A stretch of 9,345 nt of DNA from Deltaproteobacteria bacterium (GTDB lineage Bacteria; Desulfobacterota; DSM-4660; Desulfatiglandales; HGW-15). The DNA lies in NCBI GenBank assembly GCA_019308525.1, contig JAFDIC010000128.1, forward strand, positions 1-9,345, given 5' to 3'. This document shows, one piece after another, positions 1-7,077 of this stretch (the first letter of the stretch is position 1; the number at the start of each line of letters is the position of its first letter). The position numbers were made by a program, and so were the translations under genes. Under the pieces are notes generated by a model. It searched no databases. It was not told the origin of the DNA and saw only the letters and a program-made list of their open reading frames with translations.

Positions 1-2272
1 GGCCTTTCCCCGTATATACATCAAAGATATGCACGAACTCAACCAGGTCGCCACCTTCTCTCCTGATGATCTCCGTTATTTCGCCGCTCTCGAGGTGCCT
101 TTCTACAACCAGGGAGATATCCCTGTAAACAGCAGGGAATTTCGGAATGGGCTTGAAACGCGTAACCGGTGGTATCTTATCCACCAGGCCTTTCAGGTCC
201 AGTTCAAGGGCAAAGAGGTTCTTTTCCCGCAGATCGTACCTCTCGATGATTTCCCTGGACACCTGTCCCAGGTGGCCCACTTCAGCGCCCGAAAAATAAA
301 TGGAAGCCGCTGCTCCTTTCTCGTAATGGGGCGGTGTGGAATCTTTTCGGAACGATACTCTCTCACTAGGGGCCAGTCCCCTGAACAGGGCCTCAGCATC
401 CCCCTTGATGTCAAAGAAATCCACTTTTCTCTCTGGCGCATACCATTCCTGCCTATTGTACAGGCCGCTCATGACAGAGGCAAGGAAAGGCCTTTCGAGG
501 GGCAGATCTTCTCCCTTCCTGGCAAAAAAAACTCTCCCTATCTCGAACAGCTTCAGATTTTCCTCGCCATAGGAGCTGTTTAGCTTGACCGCATCGAGGA
601 GCCCCGGCAGGAGAGACGTTCTCATCACGGACTGCTCTGTGCTCAGAGGGTTCCTCAATTTGACGAATGACCTGATGGCGCTGCCCTCTTCCGCCAGCAT
701 GATGTCGGCGGAGTCATGCGAAACAAAGCTATAGGATATGATCTCGGTAAAACCAAGGCCTATCATTATCTCCCTGGCTTTTGCCCTGATCTGATCCTCT
801 GGCTCCGTTCCCCCCTCCTGAACTTTTACGGGTGGAGCCGTTACAGGTATGTTCTCAAAGCCTTCGAGCCTGGAAATCTCCTCAGTGAGGTCCACTTCAC
901 GTGTGATGTCAACCCTGAAGGAAGGGGGTTTGACACGGATGGTATCCCCATCGCCCCTCTCAACCTCCATTTCCAGGGACCGCAGATATTCTATCATTGT
1001 TTCCTGATCCATCGAAGTGCCCAGAAAGGCATTAGTCCTCTGGACACTCAAATCTATCACAGGTGGTTCATAGGGCCTAGGATACCGATCAATAATCCCT
1101 TTGGCTATTTTGCCTCCTGCTAGGTCTTTCATGAGCATCAATGCCCTTTTCAGGGCATCAACTGTGCCCTCAACATCCATACCCCTCTCGAAACGGTATG
1201 AAGCTTCTGTTGATAAGCCGAGATATCTGGACCCCCTTCTTATAGTGATAGGATCGAAAAAGGCACTCTCCACCAGGACATTCCTGGAACCCTCGAATAT
1301 CTCGGAATTGAGCCCACCCATGATCCCGGCAAGGGCCACCGGTCTCTCCCGGTCACAGATCATGAGCACCTCCCTGTTCAGCCTTCGGGTCTGTCCGTCA
1401 AGGGTGGTGAAGATCTCTCCCTCCTCTGCCCTGCGGACCACTATGCCATTCCCTCTCAGCCTGTCGTAGTCAAAGGCATGGAGGGGCTGGCCCATCTCCA
1501 GCAGGACATAGTTGGTGGCATCCACAATGTTATTGATGCTTCTGATTCCAGAGACGAAAAGGCGGTATCTGATCCAAAAAGGAGACGGCTTCAAATGGAC
1601 TCCACGTATAACTCCAGCTGAATAGCGTGGACAACCCTCGGGATCCAGGAGAGTGACTTCCGCCAATTCTTCTACCGGAATCTCTTCCTCCTCAATTCTG
1701 ATCGTAGGCTTCTTGAGGCCCTTCCCGCTCAAGGCCGCAATTTCCCTGGCGATCCCGATAACGGACGTACAATCCGGCCGGTTTGGAGTGATGCTTATCT
1801 CGAACGCCCAATCCTTTATGGGCAACGCCGACGATAAAGGCGTACCCGGCTTCAGGTCTGAAGGCAAAATCATGATTCCACTGTGGTCATCAGTGAGGCC
1901 CATTTCATCCTCGGCCAAGAGCATCCCGACGGATCTCTCGCCCCTTATGACACTCGCTTCAACCTTTCTCCCTCCTGGAAGCGTGCTCCCGGGAGGGGCA
2001 AGGGGTACCGCAGAACCGACCCTGAGGTTCGGAGCGCTGCATACCACCGGAACCACACTGTCTCCCTTGTCCACCTCGCAAATGAAAAGCCGATCCGCCC
2101 GAGGGTGGGCCCTGACTGCTGCTATCTTTGCAACAACGACCTCTTCCAGGGATTGACCTATGGGCTCAACGCCTTCAACCTCAAGACCTCCCAGCGTCAA
2201 CGCGTCAGCCAAATCCTGCGGGCCTGCATCTATCTCAACAAATTCCTTCAACCAGTTCAAACTTACACGCAT
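1..2272 (-). CDS. pheT: Phenylalanine--tRNA ligase beta subunit, 3' end cut by window
   Basis: Large subunit of the cytoplasmic (alpha-beta)2 phenylalanyl-tRNA synthetase. It binds tRNA-Phe and edits Tyr-tRNA-Phe. My own translation gives 757 uninterrupted codons. Visible in order: the N-terminus MRVSLNWLKEFV; an EMAP-type tRNA-binding OB domain at about 45-150; the B3/B4 editing region at about 205-380, with INNIVDATNYVL, GQPLHAFD and ALAGIMGG; B5 at about 390-470, with REVDLTEEISRLEGF; the catalytic-like core at about 485-680; and the start of the C-terminal ferredoxin-fold anticodon domain (FKPIPKFPAVYRDISL). Family members are about 795-805 residues, so about 40 are missing beyond position 1. 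The ATG at 2272 was chosen because it starts the conserved N-terminus. Its Shine-Dalgarno is weak (AGGA close to the start). It lies 94 bp behind pheS and is presumably in the same operon. Confidence 0.97.
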   Translation of the reverse strand, partial: MRVSLNWLKEFVEIDAGPQDLADALTLGGLEVEGVEPIGQSLEEVVVAKIAAVRAHPRADRLFICEVDKGDSVVPVVCSAPNLRVGSAVPLAPPGSTLPGGRKVEASVIRGERSVGMLLAEDEMGLTDDHSGIMILPSDLKPGTPLSSALPIKDWAFEISITPNRPDCTSVIGIAREIAALSGKGLKKPTIRIEEEEIPVEELAEVTLLDPEGCPRYSAGVIRGVHLKPSPFWIRYRLFVSGIRSINNIVDATNYVLLEMGQPLHAFDYDRLRGNGIVVRRAEEGEIFTTLDGQTRRLNREVLMICDRERPVALAGIMGGLNSEIFEGSRNVLVESAFFDPITIRRGSRYLGLSTEASYRFERGMDVEGTVDALKRALMLMKDLAGGKIAKGIIDRYPRPYEPPVIDLSVQRTNAFLGTSMDQETMIEYLRSLEMEVERGDGDTIRVKPPSFRVDITREVDLTEEISRLEGFENIPVTAPPVKVQEGGTEPEDQIRAKAREIMIGLGFTEIISYSFVSHDSADIMLAEEGSAIRSFVKLRNPLSTEQSVMRTSLLPGLLDAVKLNSSYGEENLKLFEIGRVFFARKGEDLPLERPFLASVMSGLYNRQEWYAPERKVDFFDIKGDAEALFRGLAPSERVSFRKDSTPPHYEKGAAASIYFSGAEVGHLGQVSREIIERYDLREKNLFALELDLKGLVDKIPPVTRFKPIPKFPAVYRDISLVVERHLESGEITEIIRREGGDLVEFVHIFDVYTGKG

Positions 2273-2366
2273 TTTCCTGTCCCGGTAATACCAATAAGTC
2301 AGCCTTTCATAGATAGTCGGTTCATCCAGTGTCCTGGGGGCTCCTTAACTTCTCAACCTTCGGCCC

Positions 2367-3374
2367 CTAGAACTGGCTCAGAAAACGTATGTCGTTTCTA
2401 AAGAACATATGAATATCGTCAATTCCATACTTGAGCATGGCTATTCTTTCGATTCCCAGCCCAAAGGCGAAGCCGGTGTATGTCTCAGAATCGTAGCCCA
2501 CAAATTCATACACCGCGGGGTCCACCATGCCGGAGCCGAGTATTTCCAGCCATCCCGTCTGCCCGCAAGTGCGGCATCCGTCTCCCTTGCATATGACGCA
2601 TCTGATATCCACCTCTGCGCTGGGCTCCGTGAAAGGAAAGAAGCTGGGCCGGAAACGCAGGGCGGTATCCTTGCCGAACATTTGACGCACAAAACTGGTA
2701 AGGGTGCCCTTAAGGTCGCCGAAGGTCACACCCCTGTCCACCAGCAGTCCTTCAACCTGGTGAAACATGGGTGTATGGGATACGTCGGAGTCCCTCCTAT
2801 AGACCTTTCCCGGGGCGATTACGGCCACGGGAGGAGGATGTCTTTCCATGGTTCGGACCTGCATTGGAGAGGTATGGGTCCTCAACACCACGTTCTCAGA
2901 GATATAGAAGGTGTCCTGCATGTCCCTTGCAGGGTGATCCTTGGGAATGTTCAGGGCCTCGAAATTGTAATAGTCAAGTTCTACGTTCGGTCCCCTGACG
3001 ATCCTGTAACCCATCCTCACGAATATCTGGCATACCTCTTCCAGGACTTGGGTGATAGGATGTACGTGGCCTCTCTGCGGCTCTCTGCCGGGGAGAGAGA
3101 TGTCCAGGAAAACCTCCTCGTCTTTCTTGATTCTCCGGATTTCCTTTCTTTTCTGGTCGAACAGCCCCAGGAGTCTCTCTTTCAACCTGTTGGCCAGCCT
3201 CCCCACTTCAGGCCTTTCTTGAGGCGGTAGCTGGCCAAGATTCCGCATGATGGAGGTTATCTCTCCCTTTTTTCCCAGATACCTAATCCTGTACCGCTCC
3301 AGTGAGTCAGGATCCCTTATCTTCTCAAGCTCCCTCAGGGCCTTTTGTTCTATTTCCAAGAGTCTATCTTTCAT
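2367..3374 (-). CDS. pheS: Phenylalanine--tRNA ligase alpha subunit
   Basis: Catalytic subunit of phenylalanyl-tRNA synthetase. It activates Phe with ATP and, with PheT, charges tRNA-Phe. The 335-residue protein has an N-terminal coiled-coil arm (about 1-85, tRNA binding) ending in basic, charged sequence, then the class II core: the motif 1 region ([17 protein letters not shown]), motif 2 ([10 protein letters not shown]) and motif 3 ([17 protein letters not shown]). A Cys4 knuckle, C-x2-C-x4-C-x2-C at residues 259-270, precedes [11 protein letters not shown], as in many bacterial PheS but not in E. coli. The C-terminus [11 protein letters not shown] is complete. The start is ATG 3374, because [13 protein letters not shown] lines up with the usual family N-terminus. 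An in-frame TTG at 3383, 4 nt after GGAG, is the alternative and adds three residues. pheT follows on the same strand. Confidence 0.97.
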   Translation of the reverse strand: MKDRLLEIEQKALRELEKIRDPDSLERYRIRYLGKKGEITSIMRNLGQLPPQERPEVGRLANRLKERLLGLFDQKRKEIRRIKKDEEVFLDISLPGREPQRGHVHPITQVLEEVCQIFVRMGYRIVRGPNVELDYYNFEALNIPKDHPARDMQDTFYISENVVLRTHTSPMQVRTMERHPPPVAVIAPGKVYRRDSDVSHTPMFHQVEGLLVDRGVTFGDLKGTLTSFVRQMFGKDTALRFRPSFFPFTEPSAEVDIRCVICKGDGCRTCGQTGWLEILGSGMVDPAVYEFVGYDSETYTGFAFGLGIERIAMLKYGIDDIHMFFRNDIRFLSQF

Positions 3375-3400
3375 ATGGTTCAACTCTCTCCAGGGCTATC

Positions 3401-3437
3401 AAAAATGTAAGCCCCGCCGGCTTTGCTGAACGGGGCC
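3401..3437 (-). terminator. Terminator- or attenuator-like hairpin between rplT and pheS
   Basis: Read on the minus strand, GGCCCCG (3437-3431) pairs with CGGGGCT (3417-3410 region, core 3416-3411), with one G-U pair at the base and a loop of about 14 nt. The sequence TTACATTTTTG follows. The interrupted U-run makes this a weak intrinsic terminator. It would partly separate rplT from pheS, or act as an attenuator. I see no Phe-rich leader peptide in front of it. Confidence 0.45.
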
Positions 3438-3470
3438 TCCACTTGTTTCGGATGTGAGGTTCTGGGGACT

Positions 3471-3818
3471 TTACTGAATGGCCATTTTGACGACCTGGGA
3501 AAATCCTCCAGGGTCATTTACCGCCATATCGGCCAGCACTTTCCTGTCTATCTCGATCCCGGCCTTGTTGAGTCTCCCCATCAACTGACTGTAAGAAATC
3601 CCGTTCTCCCTGGCAGCGGCGTTGATCCTGACAATCCAGAGCCTTCTAAAGTCCCGCTTCCTGTTCTTCCTATCCCTGTATGCATAGGCCCTTGCCCTGC
3701 TTACGGCGATGAATGCCGCCTTGTAGGTCCTGCTCATGCTGCCGCGATATCCCTTGGCTGCTTTTAGGACCTTCTTCCTCCTATGCCTCGCCTTAGTTCC
3801 TCTTTTTACCCTCGGCAT
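3471..3818 (-). CDS. rplT: 50S ribosomal protein L20
   Basis: Assembly-initiating protein of the large ribosomal subunit that binds domain II of 23S rRNA. In several bacteria it also represses its own operon. The 115 residues span the full family length. The N-terminus [19 protein letters not shown] is the disordered basic extension. The globular part carries the hallmarks [33 protein letters not shown] and LNRKVLAD-like [10 protein letters not shown]. The start is supported by AAGGAG 8 nt upstream. It follows rpmI by 60 bp and should be cotranscribed with it. A terminator-like hairpin lies downstream before pheS. Nothing in the protein is unusual. Confidence 0.98.
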   Translation of the reverse strand: MPRVKRGTKARHRRKKVLKAAKGYRGSMSRTYKAAFIAVSRARAYAYRDRKNRKRDFRRLWIVRINAAARENGISYSQLMGRLNKAGIEIDRKVLADMAVNDPGGFSQVVKMAIQ

Positions 3819-3878
3819 TTCAATAACTCCTTATCTGTTTCTATTCGCAGAACCGAGCCACCGGCTCTCGACTCACTG

Positions 3879-4076
3879 CTACATGTGTGGCAACAGTCTC
3901 GAAACGTTCTTCTTGTTGGTAGCATCAACGAGTTCCGGTTTCCTCAGATTCCTCTTTCGCTTTGTGGTCTTCTTGGTGAGAATATGGCTCGCATAGGCCT
4001 TCCTTCTCACTATCTTGCCTGTTGCCGTTATCTTGAATCTCTTGGCTGCCCCGCGATTTGTTTTTACTTTGGGCAT
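3879..4076 (-). CDS. rpmI: 50S ribosomal protein L35
   Basis: Small, very basic protein of the large ribosomal subunit, 65 residues, the usual size. The N-terminus [20 protein letters not shown] and the later KRKRNLRKP are classic family signatures. The reading frame stays open upstream to 4118, but the conserved MPKVKT start and a GGAGG 6 nt before it fix the start at ATG 4076. It lies between the structured infC-rpmI spacer and rplT. In bacteria with L20 feedback, control acts here and reaches rplT by translational coupling. Whether that holds in this organism is inference. Confidence 0.98.
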   Translation of the reverse strand: MPKVKTNRGAAKRFKITATGKIVRRKAYASHILTKKTTKRKRNLRKPELVDATNKKNVSRLLPHM

Positions 4077-4107
4077 CTCAATCCTCCGTAAATACTCTAA
4101 TGAACTT

Positions 4108-4127
4108 CCCCGCCGCAAGCAGCGGGG
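4108..4127 (-). other. G+C-rich hairpin upstream of rpmI
   Basis: A perfect 6-bp stem, CCCCGC (4108-4113) with GCGGGG (4122-4127), and an 8-nt loop. It lies about 30 nt before the rpmI start, just upstream of its GGAGG. It lacks a U-run, so it is not an intrinsic terminator. It could shape access to the rpmI ribosome binding site. Confidence 0.4.
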
Positions 4128-4162
4128 TATCAGTCGGAAACTATCTTATTAACACCCCAAGG

Positions 4163-4207
4163 GGCGGGAGATTAAACCCTCGTCCCCCTCTGGCGGATTA
4201 AAACCCT
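4163..4207. repeat. Imperfect direct repeat in the infC-rpmI spacer
   Basis: Two near-copies in the same orientation: GGCGGGAGATTAAACCCT (4163-4180) and GGCGGATTAAAACCCT (4192-4207). They differ by a small indel near the middle and one extra A. They are separated by a pyrimidine-rich stretch of 11 bp. Both lie between the terminator-like hairpin and the hairpin before rpmI, so they would be part of the leader transcript. Confidence 0.5.
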
Positions 4208-4214
4208 ATTGTCG

Positions 4215-4241
4215 AAAAACACCGCCTCGGAAAGGGGTGTT
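4215..4241 (-). terminator. Intrinsic terminator-like hairpin after infC
   Basis: On the minus strand AACACC (4241-4236) pairs with GGTGTT (4223-4218). After a single-base bulge there are three more pairs, closing a 5-nt loop, and the 3' arm runs into TTTTT-CG. The U-run is short. It lies about 115 nt after the infC stop, so it could lower transcription into rpmI-rplT. The same 5' arm can instead pair perfectly with GGGGTGTT further downstream (4158-4151), which would undo this hairpin. Confidence 0.5.
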
Positions 4242-4357
4242 CAGAATTCATGTCCGATACCTTGGCACAAGACTCCTGCTTTCTGGCAGGTCTCCTCCAA
4301 TAATGCTTCACTACCCCTGGCTATCCTTTTGAACGTCCGAGAAGCGGCAGATTGGGG

Positions 4358-4873
4358 CTACTTTGGAACCAATACCATGGTAAGGCGCCATCCCTCCCTT
4401 GTGGGAGGTTGTTCCACAGTGCCGAGCTCTTCCACCTCTTCACTGATCCTCTTCAGGAGTTCCACTCCCGCATCCATGTACGCCATCTCCCGGCCTCGAA
4501 AGATTACGGACACCTTGACACGCGCCTTTTTCTCCAGGAATTTCTTCAAGTTTCTTATCTTGAATCCCAGATCGTGCTCTTCGGTGTGAGGTCTCAGCTT
4601 TATCTCCTTGACCTGGAATGCCTTGCCCTTTTTCTTGGCACTCTGGACCTTCTTACTGGTTTGGTACTTGTACTTCCCATAATCCATTATCCTGCACACA
4701 GGGGGGGATGAATTGGGGGCAACCTCGACAAGGTCCATACCTTCCTTTTCAGCCGCATCCAAGGCCTCCCTGAGGGAAACAATTCCCAGTTGGCTACCGT
4801 CCGCTGAGATAAGCCTGACCTCTTTAGCGCGGATCCTCTCGTTTACCCTGACATCATCTCTTTTCTTGACTAT
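4358..4873 (-). CDS. infC: Translation initiation factor IF-3, probable ATA start
   Basis: IF-3 binds the 30S subunit, prevents early joining of 50S, and proofreads the initiator tRNA and start codon. The 171-residue product has the N-domain (RVNERIRAKEVRLI at about 9-22, EALDAAEKEGMDLVEVAP, PPVCRIMDYGKYKY), a basic linker (about 72-87) and the C-domain (VKEIKLRP, HDLGFKIRNLKKFL, VKVSVIFRGRE). It is complete to MVLVPK. No ATG, GTG or TTG exists in frame before the conserved N-terminus. The next one, TTG 4762, would delete about 37 residues of the N-domain. The frame is closed by a TGA 10 codons above the ATA. The only well-placed codon is ATA at 4873, 7 nt after a full AAGGAGG. It begins 4 nt after the thrS stop. 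E. coli infC uses ATT, so a non-canonical start is in character for the family. Confidence 0.93.
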   Translation of the reverse strand: MVKKRDDVRVNERIRAKEVRLISADGSQLGIVSLREALDAAEKEGMDLVEVAPNSSPPVCRIMDYGKYKYQTSKKVQSAKKKGKAFQVKEIKLRPHTEEHDLGFKIRNLKKFLEKKARVKVSVIFRGREMAYMDAGVELLKRISEEVEELGTVEQPPTREGWRLTMVLVPK

Positions 4874-4877
4874 AGTC

Positions 4878-6791
4878 CTACCTCCTTTGTCTGCATTCTT
4901 CCTTCAGAAGATCAATGAAATCTTCCTTGCTCATGAAGGGAAGGTTCTTTCCGGTCCTCAACCTGGGTGTAACACCTCCCTTCTCAACTTCCCTGTCTCC
5001 TACTATCAACATGTAGGGAATCTTTTTAAGCTGGGCTTCCCGGACCTTCAAGCCGAGCTTTTCGTTTCGAAAATCTCCTTCTGCCCTTACACCCTCATCC
5101 TTCAACTGGTTCAGGACCCTTTCACCGTGCGCAATACTCCTGTCCGTTACCGTGAGAACCGCGGCTTGAACCGGTGCAAGCCACACCGGAAAGGCCCCAC
5201 CATAGTGCTCTATCAAGACTCCTATGAACCTTTCAAGGGCTCCAAGAATAACCCTGTGGATCATGGCAGGCCTGCGCCTTTCGCCATCCCTGTCGATGAA
5301 ATAGAGATTGAATCTCTCCGGCAGTGTAAAATCACACTGGATTGTGGCACATTGCCATTTCCTTTCAAGGGCATCTTTGAGCTTAACGTCTATTTTTGGC
5401 CCGTAAAAGGCTCCTTCGCCCTCATTGATTTGATAGGGCAGGCCACTGTCCTCCATCGCCCGCTTGAGCGCGTTTGTGGCCCGATCCCAGTCTTCCTGGG
5501 TTCCTATTGACTTTTCCGGCCTGGTGCTTATTTCCAGCTCATAATCAAAACCGAATACCGCCATCACGTCCCTGACAAAATCCAGCACCCCCTTGATCTC
5601 ATTATCCAGCTGCCGGGGTGTACAAAGTATGTGGGCATCGTCCTGGGTAAATTCCCTCACCCTGAGAAGACCGTGCAAGACACCCGAGCGCTCGTGCCTG
5701 TGAACTACCCCCAATTCGAAGTACCTCTTGGGAAGGTCCCTGTAACTCCTTATCTTGGAGGCGAATATGAGCATGTGGGCCAAGCAGTTCATAGGCTTTA
5801 TTCCGTAAGACTGCTTGTCTATCTCCGTAAAGTACATATTCTCTCGGTAATTCTCAAAATGGCCCGATTTCTTCCACAGCTCTGTCTTCAGGATCTGAGG
5901 CCCCTTTACCAGTTCGTATCCTCTTTTCAGGTGTTCTGCTATTTCAAATTCCTCGATGATGTGACGCAGCATGGCACCCTTGGGGTGCCATATGATCATT
6001 CCAGCACCTACCTCCTCATGGGTGCTAAAAAGCTCGAGCTGCCGACCCAGCTTGACATGATCTCTTTTCTTTGCCTCCTCAAGCTTCTTGAGATGGGCCC
6101 TCAAACTCCTCTCATCAGGGAAGGCAACCCCGTAGATCCTGCTCAACATCGGCCTATTCTCGTCGCCACGCCAGTAAGCCCCAGCCACTTTGGTGAGTTG
6201 AAAGGCCTTTATCCTGCTGGTGGAAGGAACATGAGGCCCCCTGCAAAGATCTGTGAAGCCACCCTGCGTGTAAAGGGTGACCCTTTCTTCACCCAGATCG
6301 TTAATCAGCTCCACCTTGTAATCCTCGCCTTGCTCCCTGAAGAAATCAATGGCCTCCCGGCTTGTCACTTCCTTCCTTTCAAAAGGGATGTCAGCTTCTG
6401 TGATTTCCCTCATTCTTGCCTCTATCCTGGGCAGGTCATCTTCCCTGAAAGGCCTTTCGTAATCGAAATCATAGTAGAAACCGTTTTCTATTGCCGGACC
6501 GATGGTAACCTTCACCCCGGGGAATAGCTCCTTTACGGCCAAGGCCATCACGTGGGCGGTGCTGTGGCGGAGTATATCCAGCCCCTCCTCGGAGTCCACG
6601 TAAATGGGTTCAAGCTCGGCCTTGGGGTTTATCTTGCTGGAAAGATCACATTTTTTGCCATTGATCTTGACCGCAACAACCCTGTCCAGGGCCTTTATCC
6701 CCAGCCTTTTCAAAGCCTCCAGTGCTGTCAGAGATTCTGCCTCGATACTTTCTGGAGGCCGCCCCTTCAAGTTGATCTCAAAATTCTTCAT
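4878..6791 (-). CDS. thrS: Threonine--tRNA ligase
   Basis: Class II synthetase that charges tRNA-Thr and edits Ser-tRNA-Thr, 637 residues from ATG 6791, the usual length. Domains in order: N-terminal TGS (about 1-63); the second additional editing domain with HSTAH (H76, H80) and CRGPH (C183, H187); the catalytic core with motif 2 ([24 protein letters not shown]) and motif 3 ([15 protein letters not shown]); and the C-terminal anticodon-binding domain (about 540-637). The zinc ligands C336, H387 and H512 match E. coli C334, H385 and H511. The loop around C336 reads MNCLAHM, where many family members have MNCPGHM. The in-frame TTG at 6824 lacks a ribosome binding site and adds 11 atypical residues, so I prefer ATG 6791, although its AGG-type site is weak and close. 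It lies 171 bp behind tRNA-Val and probably shares its transcript. Confidence 0.97.
   Translation of the reverse strand: MKNFEINLKGRPPESIEAESLTALEALKRLGIKALDRVVAVKINGKKCDLSSKINPKAELEPIYVDSEEGLDILRHSTAHVMALAVKELFPGVKVTIGPAIENGFYYDFDYERPFREDDLPRIEARMREITEADIPFERKEVTSREAIDFFREQGEDYKVELINDLGEERVTLYTQGGFTDLCRGPHVPSTSRIKAFQLTKVAGAYWRGDENRPMLSRIYGVAFPDERSLRAHLKKLEEAKKRDHVKLGRQLELFSTHEEVGAGMIIWHPKGAMLRHIIEEFEIAEHLKRGYELVKGPQILKTELWKKSGHFENYRENMYFTEIDKQSYGIKPMNCLAHMLIFASKIRSYRDLPKRYFELGVVHRHERSGVLHGLLRVREFTQDDAHILCTPRQLDNEIKGVLDFVRDVMAVFGFDYELEISTRPEKSIGTQEDWDRATNALKRAMEDSGLPYQINEGEGAFYGPKIDVKLKDALERKWQCATIQCDFTLPERFNLYFIDRDGERRRPAMIHRVILGALERFIGVLIEHYGGAFPVWLAPVQAAVLTVTDRSIAHGERVLNQLKDEGVRAEGDFRNEKLGLKVREAQLKKIPYMLIVGDREVEKGGVTPRLRTGKNLPFMSKEDFIDLLKEECRQRR
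4880..4887 (-). promoter_or_regulatory. Strong infC ribosome binding site inside the end of thrS
   Basis: AAGGAGGT is a full match to the anti-Shine-Dalgarno complement. It is formed by the last thrS codons and the first base of its TAG stop. It lies 7 nt before the ATA proposed as the infC start and so decides that start. The overlap implies translational coupling of infC to thrS. Confidence 0.85.
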
Positions 6792-6919
6792 CCACCTGCT
6801 TTTCAAACAAAACAAGGCATCCAAGGTGTTACGCTTAACTGCTTAGATGCCCCTCTAGGAAATTATCTGCAATTTTTTTCTATCCCCGCTCACCTTTCTA
6901 TTGTTGCCTGCCCAACATC

Positions 6920-6931
6920 CAGAGATCTCTG
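6920..6931. repeat. 12-bp perfect palindrome in the tRNA-thrS spacer
   Basis: CAGAGATCTCTG is perfectly self-complementary. It lies between the tRNA-Val 3' end and thrS. It could be an operator-like site or form no stable hairpin at all, since there is no loop. No function is assigned. Confidence 0.4.
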
Positions 6932-6962
6932 AAATGCCCCTCCCCGTCCTATGGTAGACTTG

Positions 6963-7037
6963 TGGTAGGCACGACGAGATTTGAACTCGTGACCTCTACC
7001 GTGTCAGGGTAGCGCTCTCCCCCTGAGCTACGTGCCT
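6963..7037 (-). tRNA. tRNA-Val (anticodon GAC)
   Basis: A 75-nt cloverleaf with an encoded CCA. The acceptor stem is AGGCACG/CGTGCCT (7 bp) with discriminator A. The D-arm is GCTC/GAGC with a short 7-nt loop (AGGGGGA). The anticodon arm is CTACC/GGTAG with loop CTGACAC, which gives anticodon GAC flanked by U33 and A37. The variable loop is 5 nt, and the T-arm is ACGAG/CTCGT with loop TTCAAAT. It reads GUC and GUU valine codons. It lies between pgsA and thrS on the same strand. A near-consensus promoter ends about 11 bp before the mature 5' end. Confidence 0.96.
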
Positions 7038-7048
7038 AACTGCAATTT

Positions 7049-7077
7049 TTATTACCAACTTGCGCCATTTCTGTCAA
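7049..7077 (-). promoter_or_regulatory. Sigma-70-type promoter for tRNA-Val, -35 box over the pgsA stop
   Basis: A perfect TTGACA (7077-7072) is followed after 17 bp by the A+T-rich TAATAA (7054-7049), an imperfect -10 box. Shifting by one base (18-bp spacing) gives AATAAA, with a better match of 4 of 6 to TATAAT. Transcription would begin near 7042, only about 5 nt before the mature tRNA 5' end at 7037. The TGA inside TTGACA is the pgsA stop codon. It probably also serves thrS, since no other clear promoter is visible in the spacer. Confidence 0.6.

Larger units (their letters stand above)
4077..4357 (-). promoter_or_regulatory. Non-coding structured leader between infC and rpmI
   Basis: I find no convincing gene in these 281 bp. 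The stretch is rich in possible RNA structure on the coding strand. It contains a small hairpin at 4275-4290 (CCTGC/GCAGG arms), a terminator-like hairpin at 4215-4241, an imperfect direct repeat at 4163-4207, a long-range pairing between 4241-4234 and 4158-4151, and a G+C-rich hairpin at 4108-4127 about 30 nt before the rpmI start. The position matches where L20 autoregulates rpmI-rplT in E. coli and Bacillus. I cannot recognise a specific L20-binding motif, so the regulatory role is inferred from position and structure. Confidence 0.5.

Noticed and set aside
2299..2325. Eight-codon mini-frame (MNRLSMKG) between pheS and pheT
   Set aside because: The nearest AAGGAG is 15 nt upstream, the peptide has no recognisable feature, and such short frames are expected by chance.
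2273..2330. In-frame extension of pheT upstream of ATG 2272 from a CTG
   Set aside because: The frame is open for about 20 codons, but the PheT family begins at the MRVSLNWL-like sequence. A CTG start would add residues without family support.
2409..3230. Long open plus-strand frame opposite pheS
   Set aside because: It is the antisense shadow of pheS, which has all family motifs on the minus strand. The plus frame shows no recognisable protein features. The same holds for the other long plus-strand frames opposite thrS, infC, rplT and the unknown gene.
4077..4118. N-terminal extension of L35 to 4118
   Set aside because: The extra 14 residues are not part of the L35 family, and GGAGG sits exactly 6 nt before ATG 4076.
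6792..6962. Possible T-box riboswitch or Thr-rich leader peptide ahead of thrS
   Set aside because: No T-box core (AGGGTGGNACCGCG-like) and no short frame with a run of Thr codons was found on the minus strand.
6963..7037. tRNA-Val as an integration site for a mobile element
   Set aside because: No integrase, no duplicated tRNA 3' end and no foreign-looking genes are present on either side in this window.
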